Assembly (NCBI GenBank): GCA_949130495.1 | Contig: OX422221.1 | Location: 155,365,241-155,429,240 of the forward strand | DNA: 64,000 nucleotides | Source of the DNA: Sambucus nigra | Lineage: Eukaryota; Streptophyta; Magnoliopsida; Dipsacales; Adoxaceae | Reading direction: 5' to 3' | Part shown: positions 21,830 to 34,069 of the stretch, one piece after another | How the letters are laid out: each line of letters starts with the position of its first letter | Position numbering within the stretch: the first letter of the stretch is position 1 | Position numbers and translations under genes: made by a program | The notes under the pieces: generated by a model | What the model was told of the DNA's origin: nothing | What the model saw: the letters and a program-made list of their open reading frames with translations, nothing else | Databases searched by the model: none

Positions 21830-23320
21830 TCAAAGCCATCTAGTTATATAAGGTTAAGACATCATGATAACACTTGTATTCACCCGTTAAATGTCTTATG
21901 ATTAGTTGGGAGTCACAAAAAACTTTTATTACTGAAGCATTACAACTTCAAATGATTTCTAGGCCCGTTATTATAGCCTCATATTCCACTTGATTATTAG
22001 AACATGTATTCTCTTTTGACCAGTATCCATGCTTGGTTTTTATATGCTCGGGGGATTTAATAACAACCCATATTCCATACCTTATTTCAGTCTTCGAACC
22101 ATCAAGCCATAGCTTTCAGTATATATATATATATATCCTATCTCACCCCCTTCTTACTCATCCTCACATTGATGATCTACTAAGAAATCAACAAATGATT
22201 GGCCTTTTACAATAGTTTTAGGTACATAATTTAGGTAAAACTCAGACACATTCAACACCCATTTATCAATTCATATTATGAAAAATAGGTCTAGTAAATG
22301 TATTAAAATTACAAACAGCTATTTAGGCAATAAATAAAATCTTAATTTATAATCGTAAAGCGTAACGTTAAACATAGTTTTTTCATTATGGATATCTACA
22401 TTCACAATTATCTAGAAACCTATTAAAGTAATACAAAACTTGTTGTTTTTGTGCTTAGAGTCTTGGGCCAATAATACTTCAACTTATGTATCCGAGGCTG
22501 AAATGTACAACATAAATGGATTATCATCTCTAGGAGGTTCCAAAATTAGTGGCCTGACGAGGTATTTCTTGAGTTATTGGAAAACCTGCTCATACTTGTT
22601 TTATCAGTCCAATTACGCTTGGTCTTTTTTCTTCAATAAAGGAGAAAACACTTTACCATTTCCTGTTGGATTAGATATATATATATATCTATGAAGGAAA
22701 TTAACTTGACCCAAAAACCTTTGTAACCATTTCTTATTTTTGAGATTTATGCTTTTAACTATGGGTTTGTGTTTGTTATGATCAACTTATATTCCATTTT
22801 GGTGTACCAAATACCCTAGGAATTTCTTATAGAAACTCGAAAGGCACATTTGAAAGAATTTATTTTAAGTTGATAAAGCCATATACTTTTAAAATATTTT
22901 TTATCCTTTTTTATATGATCAATTACTATTTTTTATTACAACTGTATAATCAATATAACACTCCAAATAGGTGTGAACCATGACATGAAAAATAGTTTTC
23001 ATTCCCTTTTGGTATGTGGATCTAGCATTCACTAATCCAAATGGCATTATTTTCCATTCGAAGAGTCCCAAATTTCCAATGTACCTAACAGTACTCTTAT
23101 GCACATATTCTTCAACTATGCATATTTTGTTATAGCTATAATGACATCCCATCATTGACATGATATCATGACCAACCGATCTATCAACCAATAAATGTAT
23201 TACTAGAATTGGGTGTTCATTCTTTGGAGTCTCTGCATTTAGATTTCTAAAATCAAGGTACACCCTCAATTTTTTATTTTTATTAATTATCTTCACTATA
23301 TTGGAGAGCTATTAAATATA
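21830..23320 (-). pseudogene. Gypsy RT and RNase H remnant, active site lost
   Basis: The minus-strand frame 23296-22919 reads 'LRVYLDFRNLNAETPKNEHP', 'MPFGLVNARSTYQKGMKTIF' and 'VMVHTYLECYIDYTVVIKN', a Tat-type reverse transcriptase. The catalytic YIDD has become YIDY and the preceding D of 'SFMDGYSGYNQ' is gone ('SMMGCHYSYNK'). Downstream pieces continue the connection ('YQLKINSFKCAFRVS', 'WLQRFLGQVNF') and an RNase H ('NQVEYEAIITGLEI' near 21975, 'VFCDSQLIIRHLTGEY' near 21900). Stops and shifts are many. Confidence 0.8.
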
Positions 23321-25149
23321 CATGGTTGTTCGAATGAATCCATCCTTCACCATCCACTATATTGCTTCTTTTATTTTGGTTGTGAATTCTGGAGTCATTT
23401 GTCTTGGCAGTTGTTTGATATGCTTATACCTTTTTTTATTACTAGTCTATGTTCCACCAATTTCCTATTTAGGCAAGGTAGCTCACCATATCCCCAAGTA
23501 AGATAATCTTTGTATTGATTAAAAGGTCTACAATCAACTATTGGTAACCATAAGCTCATTATATGGTTCCTAAATTAATTTCTATCAAGAGATTCGTTTG
23601 ATTCACCATAAGCTCATTATATTCTACTGGTGACCTAGATAATTCATAACTATATCGATAACTTTCATCCTCCAAATATTCTACGATGACATAATCAACC
23701 CAATTAATGGTCTAGTCCTCACCAATTCTAGTGCTCAACTCCAAATCTCTAAACTTATACAAAACCATGACCACTTTCATAGGTATGCTTAATATCAATG
23801 GGTGTATTATCCATTAAATAACAATTTTGCTTTTTTCAATTGGTCCCATTAGACTAAAAACTAACTCATCCTAAACCTCATTGGAGACCTCTCCCTCTGA
23901 TGCTTCTGAACCAAAGGATATACCTTCACTTATCTCACATTCTCTTGGTGTAATCCTGCCTTTACATAGTTGAAGGTAGTGTTAAAAGGGAATGGATTAA
24001 CTTCCATATCTTCTATAATCCCACACTATTTACTCAAAATCAGCTTATGATGGATAGAAGAAGAAATAAATTTATTAGACGGAATCCAGCCCTTAATAAG
24101 TAATGCATTAAAGATTTCCGTTTATCCATGATTTTATAAATAAAGTTTTGATATGATTATTCATATTCTTTGTAGGATCTTCAAACCCATATGTTATATA
24201 TAAACTAAATACAAATAAATCAAAGTTCTTTAGCATCGACTTCTCTTTTCCATCATAAGGACCTCATGTCCTTCTTCAACTTTTAACCTCATTGGGAGGA
24301 TCATAGACATATTGATTGACATTTACTGAGGCAGAGACCCAAATTAGATTAAATGTTGTTTCGCAACCTATTGTTCATGAACCATGGCATCTACTGCCAT
24401 CATTTATTCCTTTTTTATCTTCACCATAAAAAATATATCAAGATGAATTTCCCCATCCACACTCATGGATTTCTCCATATTTTTTATACTTTTAACTAAC
24501 ATGTTTGAAGAGGAGTTACTTGATTTTTCTTTCTTGTGAAAACATGGATTTGGATTTTATTATGAGGAGGCAAACCCCTCTTATCCACTAATACACATAA
24601 TATCGGAGGCTTATTTCCAAGTTATGTACTTTGTTTTGATCCTTCTCTATTGGGAATGACATATGATCACTTCTGGCTCCTTTCTGTTTGACTTGGGTGG
24701 ACACACAACTTGCCACATACCTAGGGCCACTTGCTGGGGATTCACTATCTTTGGATTCTTTCGCCTTTTATTAAATTATTGGGTTACATTTGTATGTTTA
24801 ATTACAAACTAATTCGGCACTCCTTTCAGTGTAGGGATAAACCATGGGAATTTTATATGCCCAGATTCCTAATATATTGATGTCATTTAGCCTCTTTGAA
24901 GATGGGTCTATTATATTAGTACTTCAATGGTAACTTATCATTCCCCTGCGGGTAATAAGGATCAGAGAATGGCCTTAAATTTCCAAAGGCTTTTCTTTAA
25001 ACTTCCTCTAGATTTTTGAATGTTAGGGCTTTGACATTATAACCATTATTCCTATTCTTCTTATTTTTAGTTGTTTTTATCCCTTCGAAGCCACAAACTA
25101 ACACAATTCTACATAATGCTATCTACACCTGATACATAGGTAATTCATG

Positions 25150-26834
25150 ACCTTTAGGTATAGATCATTATCCACTTTTAGTGTCATAGCCTTTAATTTA
25201 TACTTAGTCTTATTCTTAAACTCAACATCACCCTTATTTCTAGGCAGATCAATGGATTTAATATTTTTTCCCACTTCTTTGACATCGAGGAATGGGTCAC
25301 TATCTACACCAATGGTTCTTTATTCTTTACCATGGAATTTTATTTTTCCCCTATTAATTATATCTTGAATCCTATCGCGAAACACATAACATATTTAAGT
25401 TGAGTGAAAGAAAACATTGTGTTATTTGCAATAATTCTCCCCTTCATCTCATTTGGGTTTTTAGAATCATCAGGTTGTTTTAACATATTAGCAATCTACA
25501 TATAATCAAGGAGCTTATCAGCCTTAGAAATGTCAAATAAATACATTTTTATCATTCCTTTTTTTTGGGAGAAAAATATTCTCACGTTGTCTCCTTTTGA
25601 AGCAATGGTTCGTAAATAATAGGTTCAATCCCTATAATTTTAGCAGCATCTATTTTGAAGTTAGGATTCTCATAATATATCTTGAAAGAATAAGTATATC
25701 TTCCATTCCTTATTATATAAGGGCTTTATATGTGTATACCTTGTCAGTTAACTCTAAAAAGTCTCTAAACTTAATGGCATAAAACTTCTTTGGTAGCCTA
25801 AATTCTAGTCTATTTTATGCCATTTTTATAAATTCAAACTCAAGTATTACTATTTTGCATTTATTTGTATCCCTTTTCATCAGGTTTTTAACTTAACCTA
25901 GCTAATTCAACCATATAAACCTCTAGCTCCATTTTATAAGAATTATTCATTAAACATATCCTCCATTTGTTGCCAATTTTGAATAGAGTTGGGTGGTAAA
26001 CTTATGACCCATGTGAAGGCTGCATCCGTGAGTGAACTGGAGAATAAATTTAGTCTTAGATACTACTTTGTACCATCATCAACACATTGACCAGTGAGTT
26101 TAGCAATGTGTTTCATAGTTGACTGACTTACATTCACCGTAAAGAGGATAAAAGTTGGCATTTTATAAACTTTGGGACTTTAATCATATCTAACACCTAA
26201 GGATATGCCTTTTTATAAATTGGCACCTATACCCATTGAGCCATTGTTCCATATATTTCATGAATGATATTCGCAATCTCATTTCTCCTAAATCCCCCAG
26301 TTAGTTGTCTATTCTTTGGATCAATTGTCGGATGTATTAAGGGGATGGTTACATCAATGTTGGTCGCAGTTATGGAGGCGTATTTTGTTGTGAATGAGAG
26401 GATAAAGGCTAAGAGACTTGGGTAATTTTCCTATTGCTCCCCAACCCCTTGAGTTCTTGTTTGAAGATATGATTATTGATGATCCTATAGTTCGAAGCAC
26501 TTAACAAGCCTAGATTATCCTCATTTGGGTATGACCTAGTTCTGCCTATTGAGTTATAATAACCTAACTTTTGGTAGGAATTGCATGGTCCTAAACTTTA
26601 CATTGGGTTATTGATATATAGACTAGTGGTATTAGGGTATCCTCATATCCTTAGGCCATTTCCAAAGTTAATTTCACTAGTATTAGGTCTATAATAGACA
26701 AGATAGTAAGGATTGAGTTGAGTTATTAGATTTATAACAAATTGTGGTGCATATCCCTGACCACTAGACACCACATTAGTATATGTAGAAAAACTCTTTG
26801 TCATGGTTGCGATCATAGTGTTAATATTCTCCAT
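25150..26834 (-). pseudogene. Gypsy gag remnant (Tat/Ogre-like)
   Basis: The minus strand reads 'MENINTMIATMTKSFSTYTN' near 26834, then in broken frames 'VPKVYKMPTFILFT', 'SLTDAAFTWVISLPPNSI' and 'QNWQQMEDMF' (about 26150-25960), the core of Retrotrans_gag. Further on, about 25430-25340 gives 'FSFTQLKYVMCF' with 'RIQDIINRGKIKF' after a frame change, resembling the His/Cys C-terminal motif of these gags. Gag forms the virus-like particle of the retrotransposon. Several stops make it non-functional. Confidence 0.7.
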
Positions 26835-27150
26835 TATGTTTCCAAGATGATCAAAGATTGTGTTATGTGTGTTGCTCAGTAGGTTTTAGGAATTCATGGG
26901 TATAAAAAAATAGATGTATTATGAATATTATTGGATCTTGAAGACAATGGATTATTCAAATCTTAAGGATGAGAATTTTATTCAAGTTGTGAGTTGTTTC
27001 AAGAAGTGTTTTCTCAACAACGGTAATATGTTGGATATTGAGCCAATTTCATAAAAAAATTCAATCACATCCTCACTTCTACATGTCTTAGCCATTTTAA
27101 ACACCAATTTAGCATTGCGTCTGCCATCGGGCATGCCAAAATATATTTCT

Positions 27151-28259
27151 TTTGTTTTCACTTGGCTTGATTAATAGGTTTTAATTTCAATTGCAAGTGT
27201 TTCAAGCGAGTATATGGTCTTGACAACCAAAAGATCTTAGCCTTGTGATTATATCACACGATTGCATATTGTTTGATGTTTTAATTAAGAAGACTTGTTC
27301 TTTTCTTAGTAAAGACATGATGTGAGTGATAAATTAATAAAATTAACTATAACAAACGAAGTTGTGAAGTTCATAAACCAAACGAAAATTAAAGCTTTGA
27401 ATTTAATGAAACGTAATTACTTGAAGGTGAAGGCTTACATTATGAAATTTAAAGCAAGGGAATAAAGGAAACCAAATGTAAAGGTAAGAAACATTTAATA
27501 AAATTGAAAGAAAATTACAATATACCTTGAAATCTACTTTGAATTGAAAGAAATTTAGTAAATAAATGAAAATAAAACAAAGGAAAAAATGATAGAAGGG
27601 TAAATGCAGTTTTTGTTGAGGGAGTCTTTTTTTGCTAGTTATTGCTTATGTATAGAGTTACTTACCATGCCATGTAACTGCTTGATGGTTATTCATCCCA
27701 GTTGATTTTTTCCCACCTAGGTGCACTAGTTCTCCAATAAACATTGGTTAGTGCTTAATACATATCCAAAGTCTTGATATGTGTAAGTTCTTTAAGATTT
27801 TTTGTTATTAATCCCATGAATTTTCTCAGATTTAATTTTCGTTTGATTAAAATACGTGGCATTCTCTCATTGGGAAGTAATTATATGGTGTAAACAGTAT
27901 TAGGGACAAATGGTAAGGGACCATTGTGAGGGTTTCTCTAAAGAAACGAAGTGCTGCCGAAGGATAGAAAATAGTCTAGGAGTGTGTCATCCTAATTGGT
28001 AAGGGACCTATTTAATCTAAGTACGCGATTGTAACAGACTTATTAACACATTTGGTGGTGGTCATGGAAAACTTAACCACAAAAATTATGAAATTTGGAG
28101 AAGCTATAAGATGTCCTAATAGAAGGACGAGTTCTTTGGGAGACTATTAGTTGTTGCGATACAATAATACCCTCCGAGTAAAATATTGAGGGTTTAAGAA
28201 AATGGAAAATAAAAGCGGGTAAAGTCATGTATGTACTCAAAATATTAGTAGCATTGGAA
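27151..28259. other. No gene recognised
   Basis: AT-rich sequence. It may contain the 5' LTR of the Tat/Ogre-like element on its left, but I see no matching ends. Position 27720 onward has no coding similarity. Confidence 0.4.
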
Positions 28260-29349
28260 TTAATTAGGGTCATATCAAGGATGTGCAAACACCGAAGGAT
28301 GCGTATCACATTTTTACCACTCTCTTTGCAAAAGAAAATAACACGCGTTTGAAAACATTGGAGAACGAACTGATGACCAAAACTCAGGAAGGTAGGACCA
28401 TCGACCACTATTTTAAGAAAATTAAAGATTTATGTGAAATAATTTCATTGCTCGATTATTACTCTAAAACTAGCGAACAATGAAGAGGACAATAACTATC
28501 TGTCGCATAAAGCCTGAAAATAATGAATTTATTATGAAAATACGTAGTTGGAAAACTCAACCCACACTAATTGAGTTGGACAATATATTGGTTACTTAAG
28601 AGAAAATATGTAAAAAATGAATGAGTTCTCAGTAAATAATGTAGAGGAAACACTTGACATTGAAAAGGAGAAAAAAATAGACACATTGTTGAAAATTTAC
28701 ATGGAACAAGAAAAGTCCACGACGAGAGGGAATGATTTCGTGTTTTGGGGGAGATAAAGAACATGAGAAAAATGATTATTAACATGGTATGATATTTAGA
28801 TGACAAAACAAAGTGCTATAATTGAAGGAAATGACTCATTATACAGAGACTGCTTGTTGGGATTTCATAGCATCCATTGCAATAATTAAGCCTATAGAAG
28901 AGTACTTCTCAGATGAAGAAGTTGGCATTGAAGAGATATGTGTTGCAGATGGAATTAATTAGATTGACATTGAAGAAGATTGGGTTGACGAACAAGTTAT
29001 CTTACTTACAATCGAAGAAGAATTGGATGAGGATGAAGTTAATATAGATCCAGTCGTAGAAGGAAAGGTTAAAAAGCATGCCGAATCAGATGAGGAGACA
29101 CGCTTTGACAGAGTATTTCCCAAGTTATCAAATAGTCACGTAGACAAAACTGAAGTAGTGACACAAGATTTTGTGGGTTCACAAGAAAGGAAGATATCAC
29201 AAATCAAGATATCAGAGAGTGTATTTCAAGAAATATTAGGGATAAAACCCTATAAGACATGCCAAATGATCAATGAACAAATGTCAAAAAAAAAGAAAAT
29301 GATGCCGATGGATACAACAAAGAAGAGAACATCGAACATATTAATGTGA
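28260..29349 (+). pseudogene. Copia-type gag remnant (UBN2 domain)
   Basis: Plus-strand 28283-28483 reads 'MQTPKDAYHIFTTLFAKENN', 'TRLKTLENELMTKTQEGRTI' and 'DHYFKKIKDLCEII', matching the UBN2/retrotransposon gag of copia elements. It continues past a stop with 'PENNEFIMKIRSWKTQPTL' to about 28600. Around 28810-28860 a degenerate CCHC knuckle is visible as 'KCYN..RK' and 'HYTETACWDF' across frames. An acidic tail, 'DEDEVNIDPVVEGKVKKHAE' within 29023-29349, has no family I know and may be a non-homologous insert or a host piece. No pol follows. Confidence 0.65.
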
Positions 29350-30519
29350 ATTGAGAAGATGATGGATACCTGATAAGTGACACAAAACCATTACATGCAA
29401 GAATGACACTCCTATAGTGTATGGAAAACTACTTAACATCATTTGGACTAAGAACTGAAGTTAAAACTATTGTTCATTAAACCAATAGGAGGTGAAACGA
29501 AAAATATGGAGAGCTCACAATCACTACTCAAAGCTTTAATGATTGTGACAATAAAAAACAATCGAACTATGCATTAAATGCATAAGATCAAATAGAATGG
29601 AATGTAAGGATAAAAGAAAGGATTCATATCTTTACAAAGACAAAGGCAATCACATTGAGTGAAATATTTCCTAAGATAAAATCATTAATAATAAAGGGAC
29701 AAAGTCAAAGAAACCTTCAAGAAGAGAGTCGGTGGTGAGTGGGAATGTTGAAGAGACAACACTTCCTATCTCTCTCTCTCTCTCTCTCTTCCAAAATTTT
29801 CTACAGTAACCCTCTATCTCCCTCTATTTCTCTGGATGTTTCTAGCCATCCCTGGTTTTCCTTCACTCATCCATTTTACAGAATATTCTCACTAGAAATT
29901 CCACCACTGATATATTTTGTGGCTTAAATGTTTAATCCCACCGACTTAAACTATATTATAAATAAGAGACCCCTCTCCTCATTTAGGGAATCAAGTAAGG
30001 AAAGAACAAATCAAGTGTATCAAGTAAAAGTTCCATGGTTAAATTATTGAGTGTCTTTAGAGCGTTTAGAGTGTTTCCTTGAATAATAAAATTGTGTTGT
30101 AAATATTAAATGACTCCTGTAATATTAGTGGGACTTTTAATTGTGTATTTGTGAGTCAATAATTGTTCTAAATTTTGCACAATTGTTCTTGTGTAACAAA
30201 ATAATTATATTTGTGGTTCACCTCTTGTGAAATTTTTCACACAACAAATTTAGCCTATGGGAAAATGACAAGTGACAATTGTTGGTGGGGTTAATGATGC
30301 TTTCAACACCTTTTAAAGTGAAACTAGTATTATAAAGCATACACCTTGTGTTATTTTTGAATATCTTGAATTTACTGATATGATGATTTAATAGAACTTA
30401 CCACCATCTATTCCACCCAAAATAGTTATTGACTGGGAAAATATGTTATTTTCTTATAGTCGTTACATTATTAGGACATAAAGTGCACTTATGTATAGAT
30501 GTGTTAGAATTTATACTTG
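29350..30519 (+). other. Possible copia LTR remnant and intergenic
   Basis: 29935-30245 on the plus strand has an LTR-like layout: a TATA-like CTATATTATAAATAAGAGAC, GC-poor leader and ATAATAAAATTG. It is followed by TTTAGCCTATGGGAAAATGA, which could be a decayed primer site and gag start. No partner copy or target duplication was found. A short CT microsatellite lies at 29768-29789. Confidence 0.3.
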
Positions 30520-30960
30520 TTAGGTCCCATATTCACAACTACCACCAATATTATCCCTAGCTTAATCACTTGTACCGAGCTCAGTGTAGGTTTTTAACCC
30601 AAAAGTGCTCGATGTTAATTAAAGGATCGCACTCATTTAGTTACTATATTTTGGAGTCTACATCTTTTATTATGGGATAATTATATGATTACTTTGTGCA
30701 CTCGACACAAAACCTGGGTGCTTATCGATCGAACCATTGACTTTGATACCACAATTAGGTACCATACTTACAATTATCCATCGATATTGTCCCTAATTTA
30801 ACCACTTAGGCATAGTCTAATGTGGGGATTTAACCCAGAAGGACCTTATTCTAGTTAAAGAGTAACATCCACTTAAGTACTATATATTGTACTCTAAATA
30901 TTTTGATGTAGGCTAATTATATTATACACATAAGACATTCGATAATATTGAACTCTGAGG
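30520..30960. repeat. Diverged tandem duplication, period about 235 bp
   Basis: Two copies start TTAGGTCCCATATTCACAA (30519) and TTAGGTACCATACTTACAA (30755). They share in order ATTGTCCCTA or ATTATCCCTA, a phrase like GTGTAGGTTTTTAACCC or ATGTGGGGATTTAACCC, GTTAAAG, and ATTATAT near the ends. The similarity is clear but well below that of recent repeats. The unit type is unknown; it resembles short LTR-like or TRIM-like repeats. Confidence 0.6.
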
Positions 30961-31119
30961 GTTCCTTATCTTTCATATTCTCTGTAGGGTAGATACAATT
31001 GAATTGGACTTGATTTTAGAGAAAATTTATGTTGTATATGAAAACAAAGCATGTCTTGGGTTCATTATCTAACAAGGTTGACCTATCTAACATTGTTCTT
31101 TTAAGAGATTTGTCACTTA

Positions 31120-31545
31120 GGTGATTTCCTCAATGCCGACTCCTTCTTCTACTCAACTCTTATGCAACCATTATCTCACCTGAGAAAGAATACCATGAGA
31201 ATAGTTTTTAGTTGAAATCACTATCAATCAAGACAAATGGAACTATTTCAAGTTCAATATTAACTACTAACCACTCAATTGTGTTCTTAAGGTGACTGAG
31301 TATATTGTAATGAGTTTTATGCATGATTTTAAACTAAAATAGTGTGATAGATGTGTTATCATACATTGGAAAAAAGTTTGATCTAATGTACACAAATGAT
31401 GCATTTGTGAACTTGTATATGGTTAAGGGAATGGAGGAAGGGGAGTTCTTTCAAGACCTTGAGGATCCATCTTCTTTAGTGATGGACTATGAAGAAGTTA
31501 TGGCTAAGGGAGCCAAGGTGGTGGTGACATAGGAGTCGGGTGGTT
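31120..31545 (+). pseudogene. TUA: Alpha-tubulin C-terminal pseudogene
   Basis: Plus-strand pieces match the C-terminal half of alpha-tubulin in order. 'SYATIISPEKEYHEN' (compare SYAPVISAEKAYHEQ) lies at about 31160-31205, directly followed by 'SIKTNGTI' (compare TIKTKRTI). 'FKFNINY' then 'VLKVTE' follow, and after a stop 'NSVIDVLSYIGKKFDLMY', 'MEEGEFFQDLEDPSSLVMDY' and 'EEVMAKGA' to 31532. About 45 residues between YHEQ and TIKT are missing. Stops replace Gln and Thr codons and there are frame changes. Alpha-tubulin forms microtubule protofilaments with beta-tubulin; this copy cannot. The open 62-codon frame 31344-31532 is only its last piece. No intron is seen across the matched part, which would fit a retropseudogene but does not prove it. 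Confidence 0.85.
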
Positions 31546-34069
31546 TTTATGAATGATTTATTTTACATTCCTATTTATTAGTTTGTTTTAGTAATTTGTT
31601 ATTTTTTCATTATATTATTATGCTTGGGTTGACATGAAACTGATAACTACTCATTATTCTCTATTAATGACCATGTTTCTAGTTAAAGAGATTAAATAGC
31701 TCAAATCTCCATTAACTCTTAATAAAATTTCCAAAACTTCAAAGAAACCTCCCCATTTTACAAAGGTCTGGTCGAAGTCTTCTCGATTAGGACTCTCATA
31801 ATAATGACATCTCAAAGGGAAAAAGAATCTATTTATATATATATTCATTTAGAGGAGGAGCCATCCATTCCAACTTGCAAATCAATCAACTTCTTGCGAT
31901 TTCATTCCAAATTGATCTAATCTAATATCCTAATGAAGTAAAACAAAATGATCCATATTAGTTTGGGCTCCAAACCATTTTCTCTTCTTGTCCTCGTCTA
32001 AGAATCTTAGTGTGGAAAGATTTTTAGGCCAGATTAAAAGGGAGAAAAGTTTTAAAGTTGTAAAAATCACATTGTTTTTACTTTATAATGAAACCTCACT
32101 TTATTATATTTGGGTTCCCTATTATATAATCAAGAGAGAGCTCTAATTATTGACATCTTATCCGATGACAAAACACACGCCACCTTTCGTTGGAAGCCTT
32201 TTAAATCATTTCTTTGCCATTTGAATTACAAACAATTATCTTTAACTGGGGTATGATCCTAACTGATAAGAAACTATGCATGGATGATAATTTTAAAAAT
32301 ATTTGGCACACATTAGGCAATGCAGAATCTCTCTACCAAAACTTGAACAACAACTTTTAAATAAATGCATCCACTTAGTCTCACACTGATTTGATCCCAA
32401 CTCCACATTCGTTGAATGAAAACAAAGGTATGCCCACTTTTCTTAGTGATGTTCTGGACCTCCATCGTTGCAGACCCAAAGGAAATTAGGTAATAAAATT
32501 CCAATCATGTCTAGACATTTTGTGGATGATCAAGAGTTGTCATAGTGTCATTGGGTATAGATTGCAATGCACTGTTGATGTGAACTACATAACCACCACG
32601 AGATTAGCGAATTGTATTCTACCCTTCCAATTTATCTAGAATTCTTTTAGTGATGTATTTAAAGATAACTTTCTCCCCACACAAATACAACATGTAATTT
32701 ACATGGATGTAAGATTCTTAGCTTTGATGCCTATTAACTTAGATAAATTAACGAATTGAGATGAGTTAGTCTTACTTAAGGATCACACAAAGCTTTTAAG
32801 TACATTGTATTATTATCCTAAAGCGATGTCATAAATCTCAATCACTGACTGGTTTTCTAATTATCTTTTTTGAAGAAATCCCCACTAGCATATTATTTTC
32901 CTATTGAGCAATGTAAGTAAGAATGGAATCCAAAATGGGAGTACTAATTCACTTTTTCATTAATAAGAACACATGGTAATGAAATGGTTTCCTCCTTAAC
33001 TTGAGTAAAATCTTTAATTCAAAAAGCATCTTCAAATCTAATTTTATCTATATAGTGGAGCCATATTATCATTCACAAAAGGAACGGCATAAATGAGTGT
33101 TAACATCACATTCTTATGACTACTTTTTATTTTATTTATGTCCATAAAACTCTTCATCAATATTTAAATGATAATTTAGATCATCACGAGCTCTTGATAT
33201 ATCCTTTTCAAGCAAACGTATCATTATCAAATTCGTTGTGCGGATACACACTCAATGGAGTGAGTAATGCATTCCCAAGATCTAAGATGGGGACAACCAA
33301 AATAGATAATAAGAGATTATAATGTAAACGCAAAGTAATGAGAAATTAAGAGAGATTAGACACCGAAAAGCCCAAGACATGATGTACGTGGTTCACCGAT
33401 ATGGATACATCCATGAATGATGGATTCCTTTCTTTCATTTAATCATTAAGGGCTGTGACTCAAACAAGATCCATAATTCCCTAAATGTGTAGGCAAATGC
33501 AGGAAAAATTAATGATAAGTACTTGTTTCTTGAAAACTAGGATTAAATTCCCTAAGATGTTATATTCATTCGTGAAATACATTTGAGGTGAAACAACCAA
33601 AATACCCCCAGATAACAAAATCATTTTTAGAGATATGGATCCATTTTTTACAAAAAAAACCTTCTTCTCTTGTTGTACATTCCATAATGGAACTTGCCAC
33701 AAAACTTGAGATGCCTCTGTGTCTAGTAAGTCCCTTTCACTTCAGTGAAGAACTCATTCACTGTAGCAAACCTGCTGCCCTCGCCATTAGGATTGTAAGA
33801 TAAAATCCACAAGTATCTACCATGAAAAATGAATAACTTAACCCCACATATCAACTGTATCATTAAGGAACACGACCATAAAAAAACCCTAAGGGCCTCA
33901 ATAATGTACAACATTGATTAAGTTAAAACTATTCTCAAACTTGACCACCAGCACCACCTTCTTCAACATGTCAGTAGGATTATCTTTGGGTCCAATGTTC
34001 TTTTTTAAAAAAAATTCTAATCGATACCTCACATATTAAATGAGATAAGACATTTATATTCTTGATTCT
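31546..34069. other. No gene recognised; probable copia 3' flank
   Basis: AT-rich. About 33380-33420 reads GATGTACGTGGTTCACCG, a phrase often seen in plant copia LTRs, so the 3' LTR of the minus-strand copia element may lie in 33070-34000. I found no paired ends. Short minus-strand open frames at 32313-32504 and 33481-33702 show no family match. Confidence 0.4.

Larger units (their letters stand above)
21830..27150 (-). mobile_element. Degenerate Ty3/gypsy element, Tat/Ogre type
   Basis: Minus-strand order: a leader motif near 27120 (TTTTGGCATGCCCGATGGCA, close to the GGCACGCCCGGTGGGAC phrase upstream of gag in this lineage), gag (about 26830-25150), then RT (about 23320-22900) and RNase H (about 22740-21830). 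Protease should lie between gag and RT but is not recognisable. The element is riddled with stops and frame changes. Neither LTR could be delimited. Lineage is inferred from the RT and gag wording. Confidence 0.75.
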
